Of a stretch of 64,000 nt of DNA, positions 1-8,482 are shown one piece after another. The position numbers and the translations under genes were made by a program. The DNA is from CAMDTE01 sp964504345 (lineage in GTDB: Bacteria > Bacteroidota > Bacteroidia > Flavobacteriales > Schleiferiaceae): assembly GCA_964504345.1 (NCBI GenBank), contig CAZDDX010000004.1:69695-133694 (forward strand), written 5' to 3'. The notes beneath the pieces were generated by a model. It made no database searches and was not told the origin of the DNA. It saw nothing but the letters and a program-made list of their open reading frames with translations. The first letter of the stretch is position 1; each line of letters opens with the position of its first letter.

Positions 1-619
1 CCTAGCTTTAACCGTATTAATGTTGTTGAGACGACAGCGGAAAATCGCTCTGCCTATTTTTATAGGTCTTGGATTGAGTATAGCGCTCACCTTGGGCACG
101 GGATTCTTTTTTAACCAAATCCTGCAGCCGCACCAACAGATGCGCGTCAATTTGTTGTTGGGCAAAGTAGAGGACAGCCGGGCGGCTGGCTACCAAACTG
201 CACAATCCCTAATTGCAATTGGTTCCGGTGGTTTTAGTGGCAAAGGATTTCTACAGGGAACCCAAACCAAATTTAATTTTGTTCCGGCGCAGTCAACCGA
301 CTACATTTTTTGCACCGTCGGCGAAGAATGGGGGTTTCTAGGATCTGTTACCGTATTGCTGGCTTTTCTGGGGCTTCTTTACCGGCTGGTTTTCTTGGCC
401 GAACGTCAAAAAAGTCCCTTCGCCCGCTACTATGGGTACTGCGTGGTATCCATTTTGTTCTTTCACTTGGTAGTAAACATTGGAATGACCTTGGGGATCA
501 TGCCGGTGATTGGAATTCCGCTGCCCTTTTTTAGCTATGGAGGTTCATCCCTGTGGGGCTTTACCCTGCTGTTATTTGTCTTCATCAAGTTGGATGCCCA
601 GCGTTGGCAAGAACTTTGA
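1..619 (+). CDS. rodA: RodA, rod-shape peptidoglycan polymerase (3' part only)
   Basis: This is the C-terminal part of a SEDS-family (FtsW/RodA/SpoVE) membrane glycosyltransferase, which polymerises lipid II into the lateral cell wall. The frame is open to the first base of the window, so the start lies outside and the internal ATG at 20 is not the real start. About 205 residues are visible, with several hydrophobic segments, the QS-I-A-I-GSGG-GKG loop typical of RodA, a VGEEWGF motif and the terminal PFFSYGGSS motif that is diagnostic of the family. A terminator follows directly. RodA is favoured over FtsW because of the GFLQGTQT and QSTDYIF loop motifs. The assignment is firm. Confidence 0.93.
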   Translation, partial: LALTVLMLLRRQRKIALPIFIGLGLSIALTLGTGFFFNQILQPHQQMRVNLLLGKVEDSRAAGYQTAQSLIAIGSGGFSGKGFLQGTQTKFNFVPAQSTDYIFCTVGEEWGFLGSVTVLLAFLGLLYRLVFLAERQKSPFARYYGYCVVSILFFHLVVNIGMTLGIMPVIGIPLPFFSYGGSSLWGFTLLLFVFIKLDAQRWQEL

Positions 620-641
620 TTGGCCGGACCAGGGAGCTCAC

Positions 642-673
642 AAAAAAAGGCGGCCCGATGGGCCGCCTTTTTT
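642..673. terminator. Bidirectional intrinsic terminator between rodA and the PpiD-like gene
   Basis: An 8-bp GC stem (GGCGGCCC / GGGCCGCC, loop gat) is flanked by a run of A on the left and a run of T on the right, so it can end transcription from both convergent genes. Confidence 0.9.
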
Positions 674-698
674 GAATGGATAAAGTCCGAAATACAAA

Positions 699-2813
699 TT
701 AGAAAACCTGTCCGCGACGGTCCGTGATGTCCGCCTTTTTGATTAACGCTTGGAACAAACCACCTGCAGCTCTGCTGCGAACATTCATGGTTGCGTTTGC
801 TACATCCACCGTATACACCCCTTTGTCAGCAGCAGGCTGTACCGACTGTACTACATAAGCGTAAACACCGTTGTAACCGCGGAATGCATTGCTCTTGTCG
901 CCTTTCTTGCTACCCACCAAACGTCCTACCAATTCAGGCTCTTGGCCAGAAATCATCAAGAACGGACTGGCCATGCTGACGGTGGCCGGACTGTAGGTAC
1001 CCTTCAATGCGGTGGCAGCATTCGCCAAGCCCTTAGGCATCTCTTTCTCCAAACGCTCCATCAACAAGCGCGCTTTGGCGCGTTGCACCACCATCGGGCG
1101 AATGCGCTCCTTAACAACCTCCAAAGAACGGTATCCTTTGGGAGCTACTTGCGTGAAGATTGCTACTACATAACCACGTGACTCGTTGTTGATGACCTGA
1201 ACATCACCCAACTCACGGTCTTCATTGAACGCCCAACGAACCACTTCACGTGCCTGGCCCAAGCCAGGAACGTTCTCGTCCGTAGCACCCAGTTCTTCAG
1301 CAGGACGAAGTGCAACCTTCTCCTGCTCTGCCATTGCCTGCCATCCTTCCTTGAGCTCACGAGCCTTGTTGGAGAATTTTGTAGCAGCCGCATAAACTGC
1401 TGCTTCTGTTTCTGACGACGGCAAAATACTGCGAACCACCATACCCAACTGAATCGCTGGAGAACCGCCCTTCTGACCGGTAACTTGAACCACATGGAAA
1501 CCAAACTCCGTGGCTACCACACCCAAAGTTCCGGTAGATTTGCGGAAACAGAAATCTTCAAACGCCTTGGTCATGTTATTCGCACCAAACCAATCCAAAT
1601 CACCACCCTTCGCCTTGGCCACAGCATCGCCTGAATACTGAGCGTTCAGCGCGTCAAAAGATCCTGGATTGGACTTGATGACGGCCAACAGGCTGTCCGC
1701 CAACTTCTGCGCTTGCTGGTAGGAACGGGTAGCTTCAGAACGTTGGGCACCTGCAAAACCAATGAGAATGTGGCGAGCACGAGCGGAATCCGGTATGATT
1801 CGGCGATCCAAAACTTTGATGAGCTGCGCTGCACCCTGTTGATACACCGGGCCGGCCATGTACCCAACGGGGCGCCCTTTTACTAAGGTGTCAAGACCGT
1901 TGAACAACTCCGCTTCCTTGATGTACTGATCCTGAAAAGGCACCTCTGAATTGCGGGCGATGAAATCGCTATCGTTGGTCGATGCGCGGTACTCAGCAGC
2001 CAAAACAGTCATGGCGTCTTTAACTTTGGCCGCATCGCTCTCCGACGGAACCAACTCAAAGTTGGCAAACAAAACGTTTCGCAACTCTTTGTCCGTGCGG
2101 TACATTTCCTTGGTCTCTTCGTAGTACTCTTCGAAGTCTTCGTCCGTTGGGGTCACTTCCGAATCAGGAATTGAACTGTAGGGAATGTAGGCCAACTCTG
2201 CCTGCGCCGTGGCTGCATTGCGCAAATACTCATGACGAACCAAACCTTCTGGCATGCGCATGCCCTTGCTGAATGCAACGTTGAACTTTTGCTGCAACGT
2301 TTGGTCGCGGATGTCGTTCTCAAATTGAATCCAGTTCAACCACTGACTCCGGGCTTCTTCCGACGCACCGCGGTTGTCCCGAAGATTGGAAATGGCAGAA
2401 AGAAATAAACTTTTGTTGAATTGACCGGTATTGGGGTCTACAAAACCCGCCATACCGGTGATGCTTGGATTGGTGGTGATGGCCTCCATCAATTCCGCTT
2501 GTGAAACCTGAATTCCCAATTCTTCGTACACTGGGGTCATCAACGCTTCGTTCAAATGCTTATTCCAAAGCATCTCAGACAATTGCAATGCGGACATTTG
2601 CGCATACTGGGGATTTCCCTGGCGCAACTCCTCCATTTCAGCGTTAAACTCTTGGATGGACACTTCTTTTCCATTGATGGTTCCAACGGAATCGTCAACG
2701 AACAAAATGCCTCCAGAGGACAACAAGTCCGTCAGTACAAATGCCAGTAGAGACAAGCCAATCAACACGATGACGAGCCCGGAACGGCGGCGGATATCTT
2801 CAAAAATTGCCAT
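699..2813 (-). CDS. PpiD/SurA-like periplasmic peptidyl-prolyl isomerase chaperone
   Basis: This 704-residue protein has a short cytoplasmic N-terminus and one membrane anchor at about residues 13-33 (VIVLIGLSLLAFVLTDLLSS). A SurA_N-type chaperone region covers about residues 40-240. A PpiC rotamase domain at about 343-450 carries ARHILI and the GGDLDWF and EFGFHVV motifs. Architecture and length match PpiD, the inner-membrane foldase that assists outer-membrane and secreted proteins in the periplasm. It has its own upstream TATATTTG box and ends at a shared terminator, so it looks monocistronic. The function is inferred from the family. Confidence 0.9.
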   Translation of the reverse strand: MAIFEDIRRRSGLVIVLIGLSLLAFVLTDLLSSGGILFVDDSVGTINGKEVSIQEFNAEMEELRQGNPQYAQMSALQLSEMLWNKHLNEALMTPVYEELGIQVSQAELMEAITTNPSITGMAGFVDPNTGQFNKSLFLSAISNLRDNRGASEEARSQWLNWIQFENDIRDQTLQQKFNVAFSKGMRMPEGLVRHEYLRNAATAQAELAYIPYSSIPDSEVTPTDEDFEEYYEETKEMYRTDKELRNVLFANFELVPSESDAAKVKDAMTVLAAEYRASTNDSDFIARNSEVPFQDQYIKEAELFNGLDTLVKGRPVGYMAGPVYQQGAAQLIKVLDRRIIPDSARARHILIGFAGAQRSEATRSYQQAQKLADSLLAVIKSNPGSFDALNAQYSGDAVAKAKGGDLDWFGANNMTKAFEDFCFRKSTGTLGVVATEFGFHVVQVTGQKGGSPAIQLGMVVRSILPSSETEAAVYAAATKFSNKARELKEGWQAMAEQEKVALRPAEELGATDENVPGLGQAREVVRWAFNEDRELGDVQVINNESRGYVVAIFTQVAPKGYRSLEVVKERIRPMVVQRAKARLLMERLEKEMPKGLANAATALKGTYSPATVSMASPFLMISGQEPELVGRLVGSKKGDKSNAFRGYNGVYAYVVQSVQPAADKGVYTVDVANATMNVRSRAAGGLFQALIKKADITDRRGQVF

Positions 2814-2847
2814 AATCTAGGATGCTACAAAAGAAAAATTAAGGGTG

Positions 2848-2855
2848 CAAATATA
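2848..2855 (-). promoter_or_regulatory. -7 box (TATATTTG) for the PpiD-like gene
   Basis: This is a Bacteroidota-type TAnnTTTG box on the minus strand, 34 bases before the ATG at 2813, in the short gap after the CNNM gene. Confidence 0.6.
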
Positions 2856-2860
2856 AGGGT

Positions 2861-4099
2861 TTAACCCTTCAATCGGATTTCTTCGACTCGATTCGCTCGG
2901 ACAGATGCCGCAATTAAATTCAGCTCCTCAATACGCAGTGATTCGCCTACCGTAGGGAGGTGCCCCAACCCGTGAACCAACAACCCTCCAAGCGTATTGT
3001 AGGCGTCCGACTCCGGGAGGTCCAGTTTGTAGGCATCGTTGAGGTAAGAGACTTCCAAGCGGGCAGAAAACAACCACTCGCGTTCGCCCAAAATGCGTTC
3101 GGTGGTTTCCTCCGTGTCGTGTTCGTCTTCGATTTCGCCAAACAACTCTTCGGTTAAATCTTCTAACGTGACCATGCCCACCAGCGTGCCAAATTCATCT
3201 ACCACCAAGGCGAGGGACCGTCGGGACGCAACCAATTGACGAAAAGCCTCATGCGCCAGAAGGGTCTCCGGTAAAAAAGCCACGGGAGTCAAGGCGGAAA
3301 CCAGCGACTTTGGTTTTTGAAAAAGTGCGTGGGCATGGACGTATGCGAATGCATCGTCCACAGAATCGCGATAAACAACCAGTTTGCTGTATCCGGTGGC
3401 AACGAATCGCTCGCGCAATAGGTCCAAATTTGTGCCTACAGGAACGGCTTCAATGGCATTTCTAGGCACCATGCAGGCCTTAAGTCTAACTTCCGCAAAC
3501 TCCAATGCGTTGCGAAAAAGCTCTACTTCCGGCTCAACGGGGCCGTCTGCGTCTGCCAGGTGCTCGCCCACCAAATGATCTAAATCTGCACGTCCAAAAA
3601 CACCTGGGCCGCGGGTATCTGCACTTTTTCCGGTCCACTGGGCCACCCACTGACTGAGTAACGTGAAAAACAAGACGGCGGGAGAAAGGGCAACCACCAC
3701 GGCGGCAAGTAATCCTGAAAATGCGCGCAAAGACTCATTCGCACGCTCCCTAAAAAATGCTTTTGGCATGTACTCGGCTACAACCAAAACTACGGCCGTT
3801 GACAACAAAGTTTGAACCGCAACCACGGCAAATGGAGAACCCAAAATAGCCAAGGGTTCGTTGAGGAGTCTCGCCGTTGAATTGCCCACCAGTACCAATG
3901 CCACGGTATTGCCCAAAAGCATGGTCGCAATAAACGAAGTGGAGCGCCGGTAGAACCACGGCAAAATACGTCCGGCCAGGCTGCCCTTTTTGGCCTCAAT
4001 CTCCACCTGTAATCGATTGGCGGAGAGAAAGGCAATCTCCATTCCGGAGAAAAAAGCAGAGGCCGCTAGTGCCGCTAATAAGAGTAGTACAGCGGTCAT
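2861..4099 (-). CDS. CNNM/CorC-family membrane protein with CBS domains
   Basis: This 412-residue protein belongs to the hemolysin C/CorC family. The DUF21 (CNNM) membrane domain, with about four helices, covers roughly residues 1-190 and begins with FFSGMEIAFLSANRL. A CBS-domain pair follows at about 205-330 (DEFGTLVGMVTLEDLTEELFGEI), and then a C-terminal CorC_HlyC domain. Family members are linked to Mg2+ or Co2+ efflux; the substrate here is unknown. Its start overlaps the stop of the small upstream gene by ATGA, so the two are translationally coupled. It is distinct from GldE at 32330, a second CNNM protein in this window. Confidence 0.88.
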   Translation of the reverse strand: MTAVLLLLAALAASAFFSGMEIAFLSANRLQVEIEAKKGSLAGRILPWFYRRSTSFIATMLLGNTVALVLVGNSTARLLNEPLAILGSPFAVVAVQTLLSTAVVLVVAEYMPKAFFRERANESLRAFSGLLAAVVVALSPAVLFFTLLSQWVAQWTGKSADTRGPGVFGRADLDHLVGEHLADADGPVEPEVELFRNALEFAEVRLKACMVPRNAIEAVPVGTNLDLLRERFVATGYSKLVVYRDSVDDAFAYVHAHALFQKPKSLVSALTPVAFLPETLLAHEAFRQLVASRRSLALVVDEFGTLVGMVTLEDLTEELFGEIEDEHDTEETTERILGEREWLFSARLEVSYLNDAYKLDLPESDAYNTLGGLLVHGLGHLPTVGESLRIEELNLIAASVRANRVEEIRLKG

Positions 4100-4317
4100 T
4101 CGGCTGAGTTATTCCCGTGCCGGCTTTCAAACTTCTGGCGTTGCTTGCGTCGAACTACAAACATCACCACTGCCCCAACAGCAAACAAGGCAAACAAACC
4201 AGACTGAGACCGGTCTGTAGACCAATTAGCGGCCACTTCCCATACCGACACGACTGCAATAAACACCCATGCCCACTCCACGACGCGCATGGTTTTTCCC
4301 ATCAATTCTGGTTTCAT
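4096..4317 (-). CDS. Small membrane protein of unknown function
   Basis: This 73-residue protein has two predicted membrane helices (about residues 13-33 and 40-58) and a very basic tail after them (RRKQRQKF). I do not recognise a family. It sits between lptC, 6 bases upstream, and the CNNM gene, which it overlaps by ATGA. That tight packing in one strand is the main argument that it is real. Confidence 0.65.
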   Translation of the reverse strand: MKPELMGKTMRVVEWAWVFIAVVSVWEVAANWSTDRSQSGLFALFAVGAVVMFVVRRKQRQKFESRHGNNSAE

Positions 4318-4323
4318 TCGATT

Positions 4324-4923
4324 TTACTTGTTGTTGGAGTTCATTTGACCCGCTGCGTTGAATAAGGTGTAAGTCTCGAGTCGGTCGTCGGCTTCAAATC
4401 CCGTTCCGATTAGAATTTGACTTGAAGATACTAACCGAACGGCGCGTTCTCCAAAAATACGACCCGTTTGGGCATCCCACACGATGGACTCTGTTTCCAA
4501 TCGGTTGCCGTCCTGATTCTGGACGACCACTCGGCCGTTGGCCAACCAAACTTGTTGTCCTGGGCGTTGATCCACTTGTCCTGCCTTCATCCAAGCGCCA
4601 CGTTTACCGGGGGTCTTTTTCATTTGCACCACCACATCGTAATACCGAACGTACGGAACTTCAGCTTTGGTAAACTGCTCCATTCGCTTTGCGTGAACCG
4701 AGAACTGTTGGCGACCGCCTTGAGAGACAGCTGCACGGAATCCGCGCTGTTCCACCACGGCTCCGTCAAAGGACTGCGCCAGGGCTTCAACGGCTTTTTG
4801 ATCGTTGGAACAGCCCCAAAACAGGAACAGCATGCCGGCAAGGCATGCTGTTCGCACCGTGGAAATCGCGGCTTTTTTCAAACTCAATAAAAACGAACCG
4901 TGATGGTTTCGTTGATCCAGCAA
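4324..4923 (-). CDS. lptC: LptC-like LPS export lipoprotein
   Basis: This is a 199-residue LptC/YrbK-family protein, part of the Lpt bridge that carries lipopolysaccharide from the inner membrane to the outer membrane. The N-terminus has a lipoprotein signal with a LFLFWGC lipobox. The beta-jellyroll repeats include VEQRGFRAAVS and the segment around RVVVQNQDGNRLETESIVWDAQTGRIFG, typical of the fold. The ATG at 4923 overlaps the upstream TPR gene by 40 bases. A TTG at 4887 that overlaps that gene's TGA (TTGA) would give a more standard signal peptide (MSLKKAAIS...) and may be the true start. Neighbours form an envelope-biogenesis operon. Confidence 0.85.
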   Translation of the reverse strand: MLDQRNHHGSFLLSLKKAAISTVRTACLAGMLFLFWGCSNDQKAVEALAQSFDGAVVEQRGFRAAVSQGGRQQFSVHAKRMEQFTKAEVPYVRYYDVVVQMKKTPGKRGAWMKAGQVDQRPGQQVWLANGRVVVQNQDGNRLETESIVWDAQTGRIFGERAVRLVSSSQILIGTGFEADDRLETYTLFNAAGQMNSNNK

Positions 4924-6299
4924 CCGATGGTGTAGCGGTCGCCGTCTTTCTTGCTGAACTGGAAGGCAATGCTCTTGTCTGGAATGCCTTTCTTGAAGTT
5001 CGCAATCAAGGCATCCGCCTGCCTGGTCAAACCGGCATCCACCGATTTAGCTTTGCTCGCATAATCAATAGCGGCCCAGTACACGGCGTTCTTTTCAAAA
5101 ACGTTCTCACCGCAAGTGCCTGCCGCGCTGGCGTACAAACCGGCTACGATCAGGTACGGACGGCCGTCTTCCTTGTTCAAGCTGGCGGCCTTGAGGGCGC
5201 TTTGCTTCGCAGAGGCCAATTGACCTAATTTCTGCTGGATGCTGGCCAAACGCATGTAATCGGCGGATTTTTTGCGTGGATCCACCTCCAGTGCAATGGC
5301 GTCGGTGAAGAACTTGGTGGCCTCAGACCATTTTTCATTGACCACCGCCAATCGGCCCATGGAGCGGGCCGCTTGAGCGTCGGGATCCATGGCGTAAAGC
5401 GCCTCCGCAGACTTGAAGTAAACCGGATTGTCTGTGCAGTCTACGGTGTTACCGGACTCATCCAATCGTTCCTTAGCCAACAATTTGTTTGCGCGCTTCA
5501 GCCATACTTCGTTGGTCTTATTGGCTTCAAACGTTTCCATGTTGTAAATCACCTTCAAACGGTCGCAGCTCAGTACGGGAGCAATGGACTTTTCGATGTT
5601 GCCAGCTACTTTATCGTAGCCTTCCAATAACTTTTCGTTGCGCGCCAATTCTTTCTCGCCCTTGGCGTCCAGGGTTCCTGAATCGCGTGCCACGCTCAGG
5701 TCCGTCACGGACTTGTTGAGGCGATCGGTGTGGAACTCCAACGTTTCGTTGACCTGGTTGTAAACTTCGAATAATTGAGTCACATCAATGGTCTTGTCTT
5801 TTACCAGACGAATGGACGCCAAGAAGTACCCGTTTAAATGCTGAGGAGTTAGGTCCGTAGCACCCTTGGACATGGCTTGCTGGAAAAGATCGTAGGCCGT
5901 TTTTGGATCTTCCGGAAAGAACTGAATGTAGTCGTATGCTTTGGAGCCCAAAACAAAAGCCTCCTTTCCGGGGAAGTATTTGTTGCGCAAATCGTAAACC
6001 TCCATCAATTGATTGATAAGGACTTTCTTTTGATTTTCATCCGTGGTGGCCTTGATCTTCTCGCGAACGATGGTAGGTCCGAAAATGAAGATATTTTCCT
6101 TCACTTGCGGGCAGTTCTTGTACACGTAGGACCAAGCATCGTAGGCTTCCAAGTACGACTTGGAATTGTAGTTGGAGCCAAAGATGTTGTAGTTCTGCCA
6201 GCAGTTCACGGAATCAGCTTCGGTGGCACCCCAAAGTCCTTTCTGAGCAAAGACAGCGGTGCTGGAGAGCAGCGCGAGGAGGAGGACGAGGCGTTTCAT
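4884..6299 (-). CDS. Secreted TPR-like protein
   Basis: This 471-residue protein starts with a clear Sec signal peptide (MKRLVLLLALLSSTAVFAQ). The helical body contains degenerate tetratricopeptide repeats, best seen at about residues 300-420 (YMRLASIQQKLGQLASAKQSA and similar). It ends with a short segment KKDGDRYTIGCWINETITVRFY. In many Bacteroidota a protein of this kind lies beside lptC, which suggests an envelope role, but no function is established. It lies 83 bases downstream of the outer-membrane protein gene. Confidence 0.75.
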   Translation of the reverse strand: MKRLVLLLALLSSTAVFAQKGLWGATEADSVNCWQNYNIFGSNYNSKSYLEAYDAWSYVYKNCPQVKENIFIFGPTIVREKIKATTDENQKKVLINQLMEVYDLRNKYFPGKEAFVLGSKAYDYIQFFPEDPKTAYDLFQQAMSKGATDLTPQHLNGYFLASIRLVKDKTIDVTQLFEVYNQVNETLEFHTDRLNKSVTDLSVARDSGTLDAKGEKELARNEKLLEGYDKVAGNIEKSIAPVLSCDRLKVIYNMETFEANKTNEVWLKRANKLLAKERLDESGNTVDCTDNPVYFKSAEALYAMDPDAQAARSMGRLAVVNEKWSEATKFFTDAIALEVDPRKKSADYMRLASIQQKLGQLASAKQSALKAASLNKEDGRPYLIVAGLYASAAGTCGENVFEKNAVYWAAIDYASKAKSVDAGLTRQADALIANFKKGIPDKSIAFQFSKKDGDRYTIGCWINETITVRFY

Positions 6300-6382
6300 A
6301 GCATTGGGTATTTAAGTACGGAGTAGATTACAAAAAGCGTGCTAATTTGTTTTTGAATAAATAAAATGCTCTATTTCAGCAA

Positions 6383-7720
6383 TCAACGGTATTTGAACTT
6401 TTGAAACCATTGGTCGTTTAACGTGAGGCCAAACACGGCACGCAGGTGGTCTTCGCGGACCAAACCAACTTTAGCAGTACCGTAGCTTTCCCACTGAACG
6501 CCCAAATGGAGGGCTGCAAATTTAACATCGCCGGGCACAAAACTGCGCGTTCCTAACGGAATCGTAACACCGGTGCTGCCAACCCACCGGGTGAGTGCTT
6601 CCTGGTTCAGAACTAAACCGGTTTGGGCTTGGCTGATTCCCGCCGCATAGACCCAATTGGCCGCGCCATTCTTCCAGCTCCCTTGCGGGAATGCAAGCGC
6701 CGGCACCAGCGTTGCGCCTACCCGCCAGGTCCGCGATTCGGCGGAGTATCGGTAGACCGGAAGACCTCCATTCGGATAAAAAGAGGAGGCTTCTTGGGTT
6801 TGTGTGCGTTGGATTTCCATGCCCAAAGTCCACGCGTCCAGATTGGACCCTGGTGCACGGCGAACAAAACGCAAACCGTAGCGTTGGTCTGTGGGGAGTT
6901 GCGCCGTTCCGGGGGTGTCGATCACAGACCATGCTGTATCTCGATAGGTAGGAACGGCGGATCCGTTGTTGAGCAAGGAATACTGCAAAGCGGTTTGTGC
7001 TCCGGTCAGATTGGCACGTAAAGCCTGGGTAGTTCCCAACTCCAGGTCCAACCACTTGCCCAGGGGCAAAGCTGCTTGCGCGCCAGCGGTGGCCTGCCAA
7101 CCGCGGTACACCGTTTCCTCGCGCGATCCAATGTTCAAAAAGCGGGGGTCGCCAAAATCCAACAGGGTGGTCTTTTTAACGGACCCAAAGTGGTAGGCCC
7201 CCCGCAATCCAACGGAAAAGTACTTGATGGGAGACCATCCCAAACCTAAATTGGCTTGGGTGAGGCCACCGTTGCCGGTGTAGGTGTATTTGGCTACCCC
7301 AAAATCCGGGAGGGTCACCACGCTGGACAATTGGTACCCCACCGTTGAATAGGGCTGCAATCCGGCGGATGCCGCCAATTTTTTGGCCAATGGAAAGGCT
7401 AGGTTTACTTGCTGAAAACCGCCCGTTGAGGTGGTTAGGGCCGTGTCCGCGTTTTGGTACACCATTCCCTGGTAGGAACCGCTGATGTCAAAAGTGGTGT
7501 ACTTCAATCGCCCCAGTGCAGCAGGCTGAACGGGATTGAAGTAAAGCAGAGACCGGTAGGCGGCAGATCCTCCGCCGTGCAGTGCTTGCGCCGGTGAGAC
7601 ACCGGAGGTTTGGGTACCCAAGCCGAACCATGAATACGGCGATACGTCCAATACTTGTGCCGACGCCAAAGGAGCGCCTGCAGCGAACGCGAGTAAGAGG
7701 TAAGTTTTAATTCCCTTCAT
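6383..7720 (-). CDS. Predicted outer-membrane beta-barrel protein
   Basis: This 445-residue protein has a signal peptide (MKGIKTYLLLAFAAGAPLASAQ) followed by many alternating amphipathic strands, with an aromatic-rich final strand ending FQKFKYR, as expected of an outer-membrane barrel. I chose the ATG at 7720 rather than 7765 because it begins the signal peptide. It overlaps the end of coaX by 14 bases. Homologous-looking proteins lie between coaX and the TPR/lptC genes in other Bacteroidota. The function is unknown. Confidence 0.75.
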   Translation of the reverse strand: MKGIKTYLLLAFAAGAPLASAQVLDVSPYSWFGLGTQTSGVSPAQALHGGGSAAYRSLLYFNPVQPAALGRLKYTTFDISGSYQGMVYQNADTALTTSTGGFQQVNLAFPLAKKLAASAGLQPYSTVGYQLSSVVTLPDFGVAKYTYTGNGGLTQANLGLGWSPIKYFSVGLRGAYHFGSVKKTTLLDFGDPRFLNIGSREETVYRGWQATAGAQAALPLGKWLDLELGTTQALRANLTGAQTALQYSLLNNGSAVPTYRDTAWSVIDTPGTAQLPTDQRYGLRFVRRAPGSNLDAWTLGMEIQRTQTQEASSFYPNGGLPVYRYSAESRTWRVGATLVPALAFPQGSWKNGAANWVYAAGISQAQTGLVLNQEALTRWVGSTGVTIPLGTRSFVPGDVKFAALHLGVQWESYGTAKVGLVREDHLRAVFGLTLNDQWFQKFKYR

Positions 7721-8468
7721 TGGACCAGACCCACAAACCGACAAAGGCCAATTTGGGCGCTGCAAAGATGCCTTTTTTTAGCGGAGTAGCCAAAGCCGGT
7801 GCATCTCCACCGGTTAGATAAACGACTATTTCCGGTGATTTTGTGCGCCAGCGTTCTGTCCAAAAGTCTATTTCTCCAAGCAATCCGTAGTAAGCTCCTG
7901 CTTGAAGTGCATGTTTTGTGCTGCTTGGTGCCGTCCACTCCAAAGGTCCTGTGGGGTTTTGAGCCAGCGGAAGCGCAGCGGTTTGCTCGTGCATGGCGCG
8001 CAAGCGCATGGACAACCCGGGTGAAATGGACCCTCCGTGAAAGGCTCCTTGAAATTGAGCGTTGACGGTGAGGCAGGTGCCGGCGGAAAAGGCCAATGCG
8101 TCGCCTTGGGGGTGCAGGGCCTGCAGGGCCCAGGCCAAAGCCAATCGGTCTGGACCCAAATTGCCGCCGTAGGCCACTGGAAAGGGAGGTTTCTCTGAAG
8201 TGGATAAGCAGTAAACCGGACCTCGTTCCCATAAAGCGCTCCACTCGGCTGCCGAAGATGGTTGGGCTTGTGCGTCGCAAATCCACACACCCTCGAGGAT
8301 AGCACCGTCGGGCAAGATGCGATTCCAGTCCTCTGCAGACGGATGAGTGGGCAGGTAATGCACGGGAAGGTCCTCCAATGCCGTCAGAGACGGCTGCATG
8401 CTGGCTGAAGTGGTCGGCAAAAGCATGGCCTTGGTGCGGGTATTTCCGCGGTCGATGAAAAGTCGCAC
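7707..8468 (-). CDS. coaX: Type III pantothenate kinase (CoaX-like), atypical active site
   Basis: This 253-residue ASKHA-fold kinase would phosphorylate pantothenate, the first step of coenzyme A synthesis. The start is the GTG at 8468, just upstream of the phosphate-binding motif IDRGNTRTK; the longer open frame upstream runs into the preceding gene. Other family motifs are GGNLGPDRLALAWAL and GGSISPGLSMR. The usual D-x-G-T motif reads S-A-G-T here (near 8070), so the Asp regarded as catalytic in the family is replaced by Ser. Activity is therefore uncertain. The gene follows the acyltransferase fusion by 14 bases and overlaps the next gene. Confidence 0.82.
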   Translation of the reverse strand: MRLFIDRGNTRTKAMLLPTTSASMQPSLTALEDLPVHYLPTHPSAEDWNRILPDGAILEGVWICDAQAQPSSAAEWSALWERGPVYCLSTSEKPPFPVAYGGNLGPDRLALAWALQALHPQGDALAFSAGTCLTVNAQFQGAFHGGSISPGLSMRLRAMHEQTAALPLAQNPTGPLEWTAPSSTKHALQAGAYYGLLGEIDFWTERWRTKSPEIVVYLTGGDAPALATPLKKGIFAAPKLAFVGLWVWSNEGN

Positions 8469-8482
8469 GTGCAAAGGTAGGG

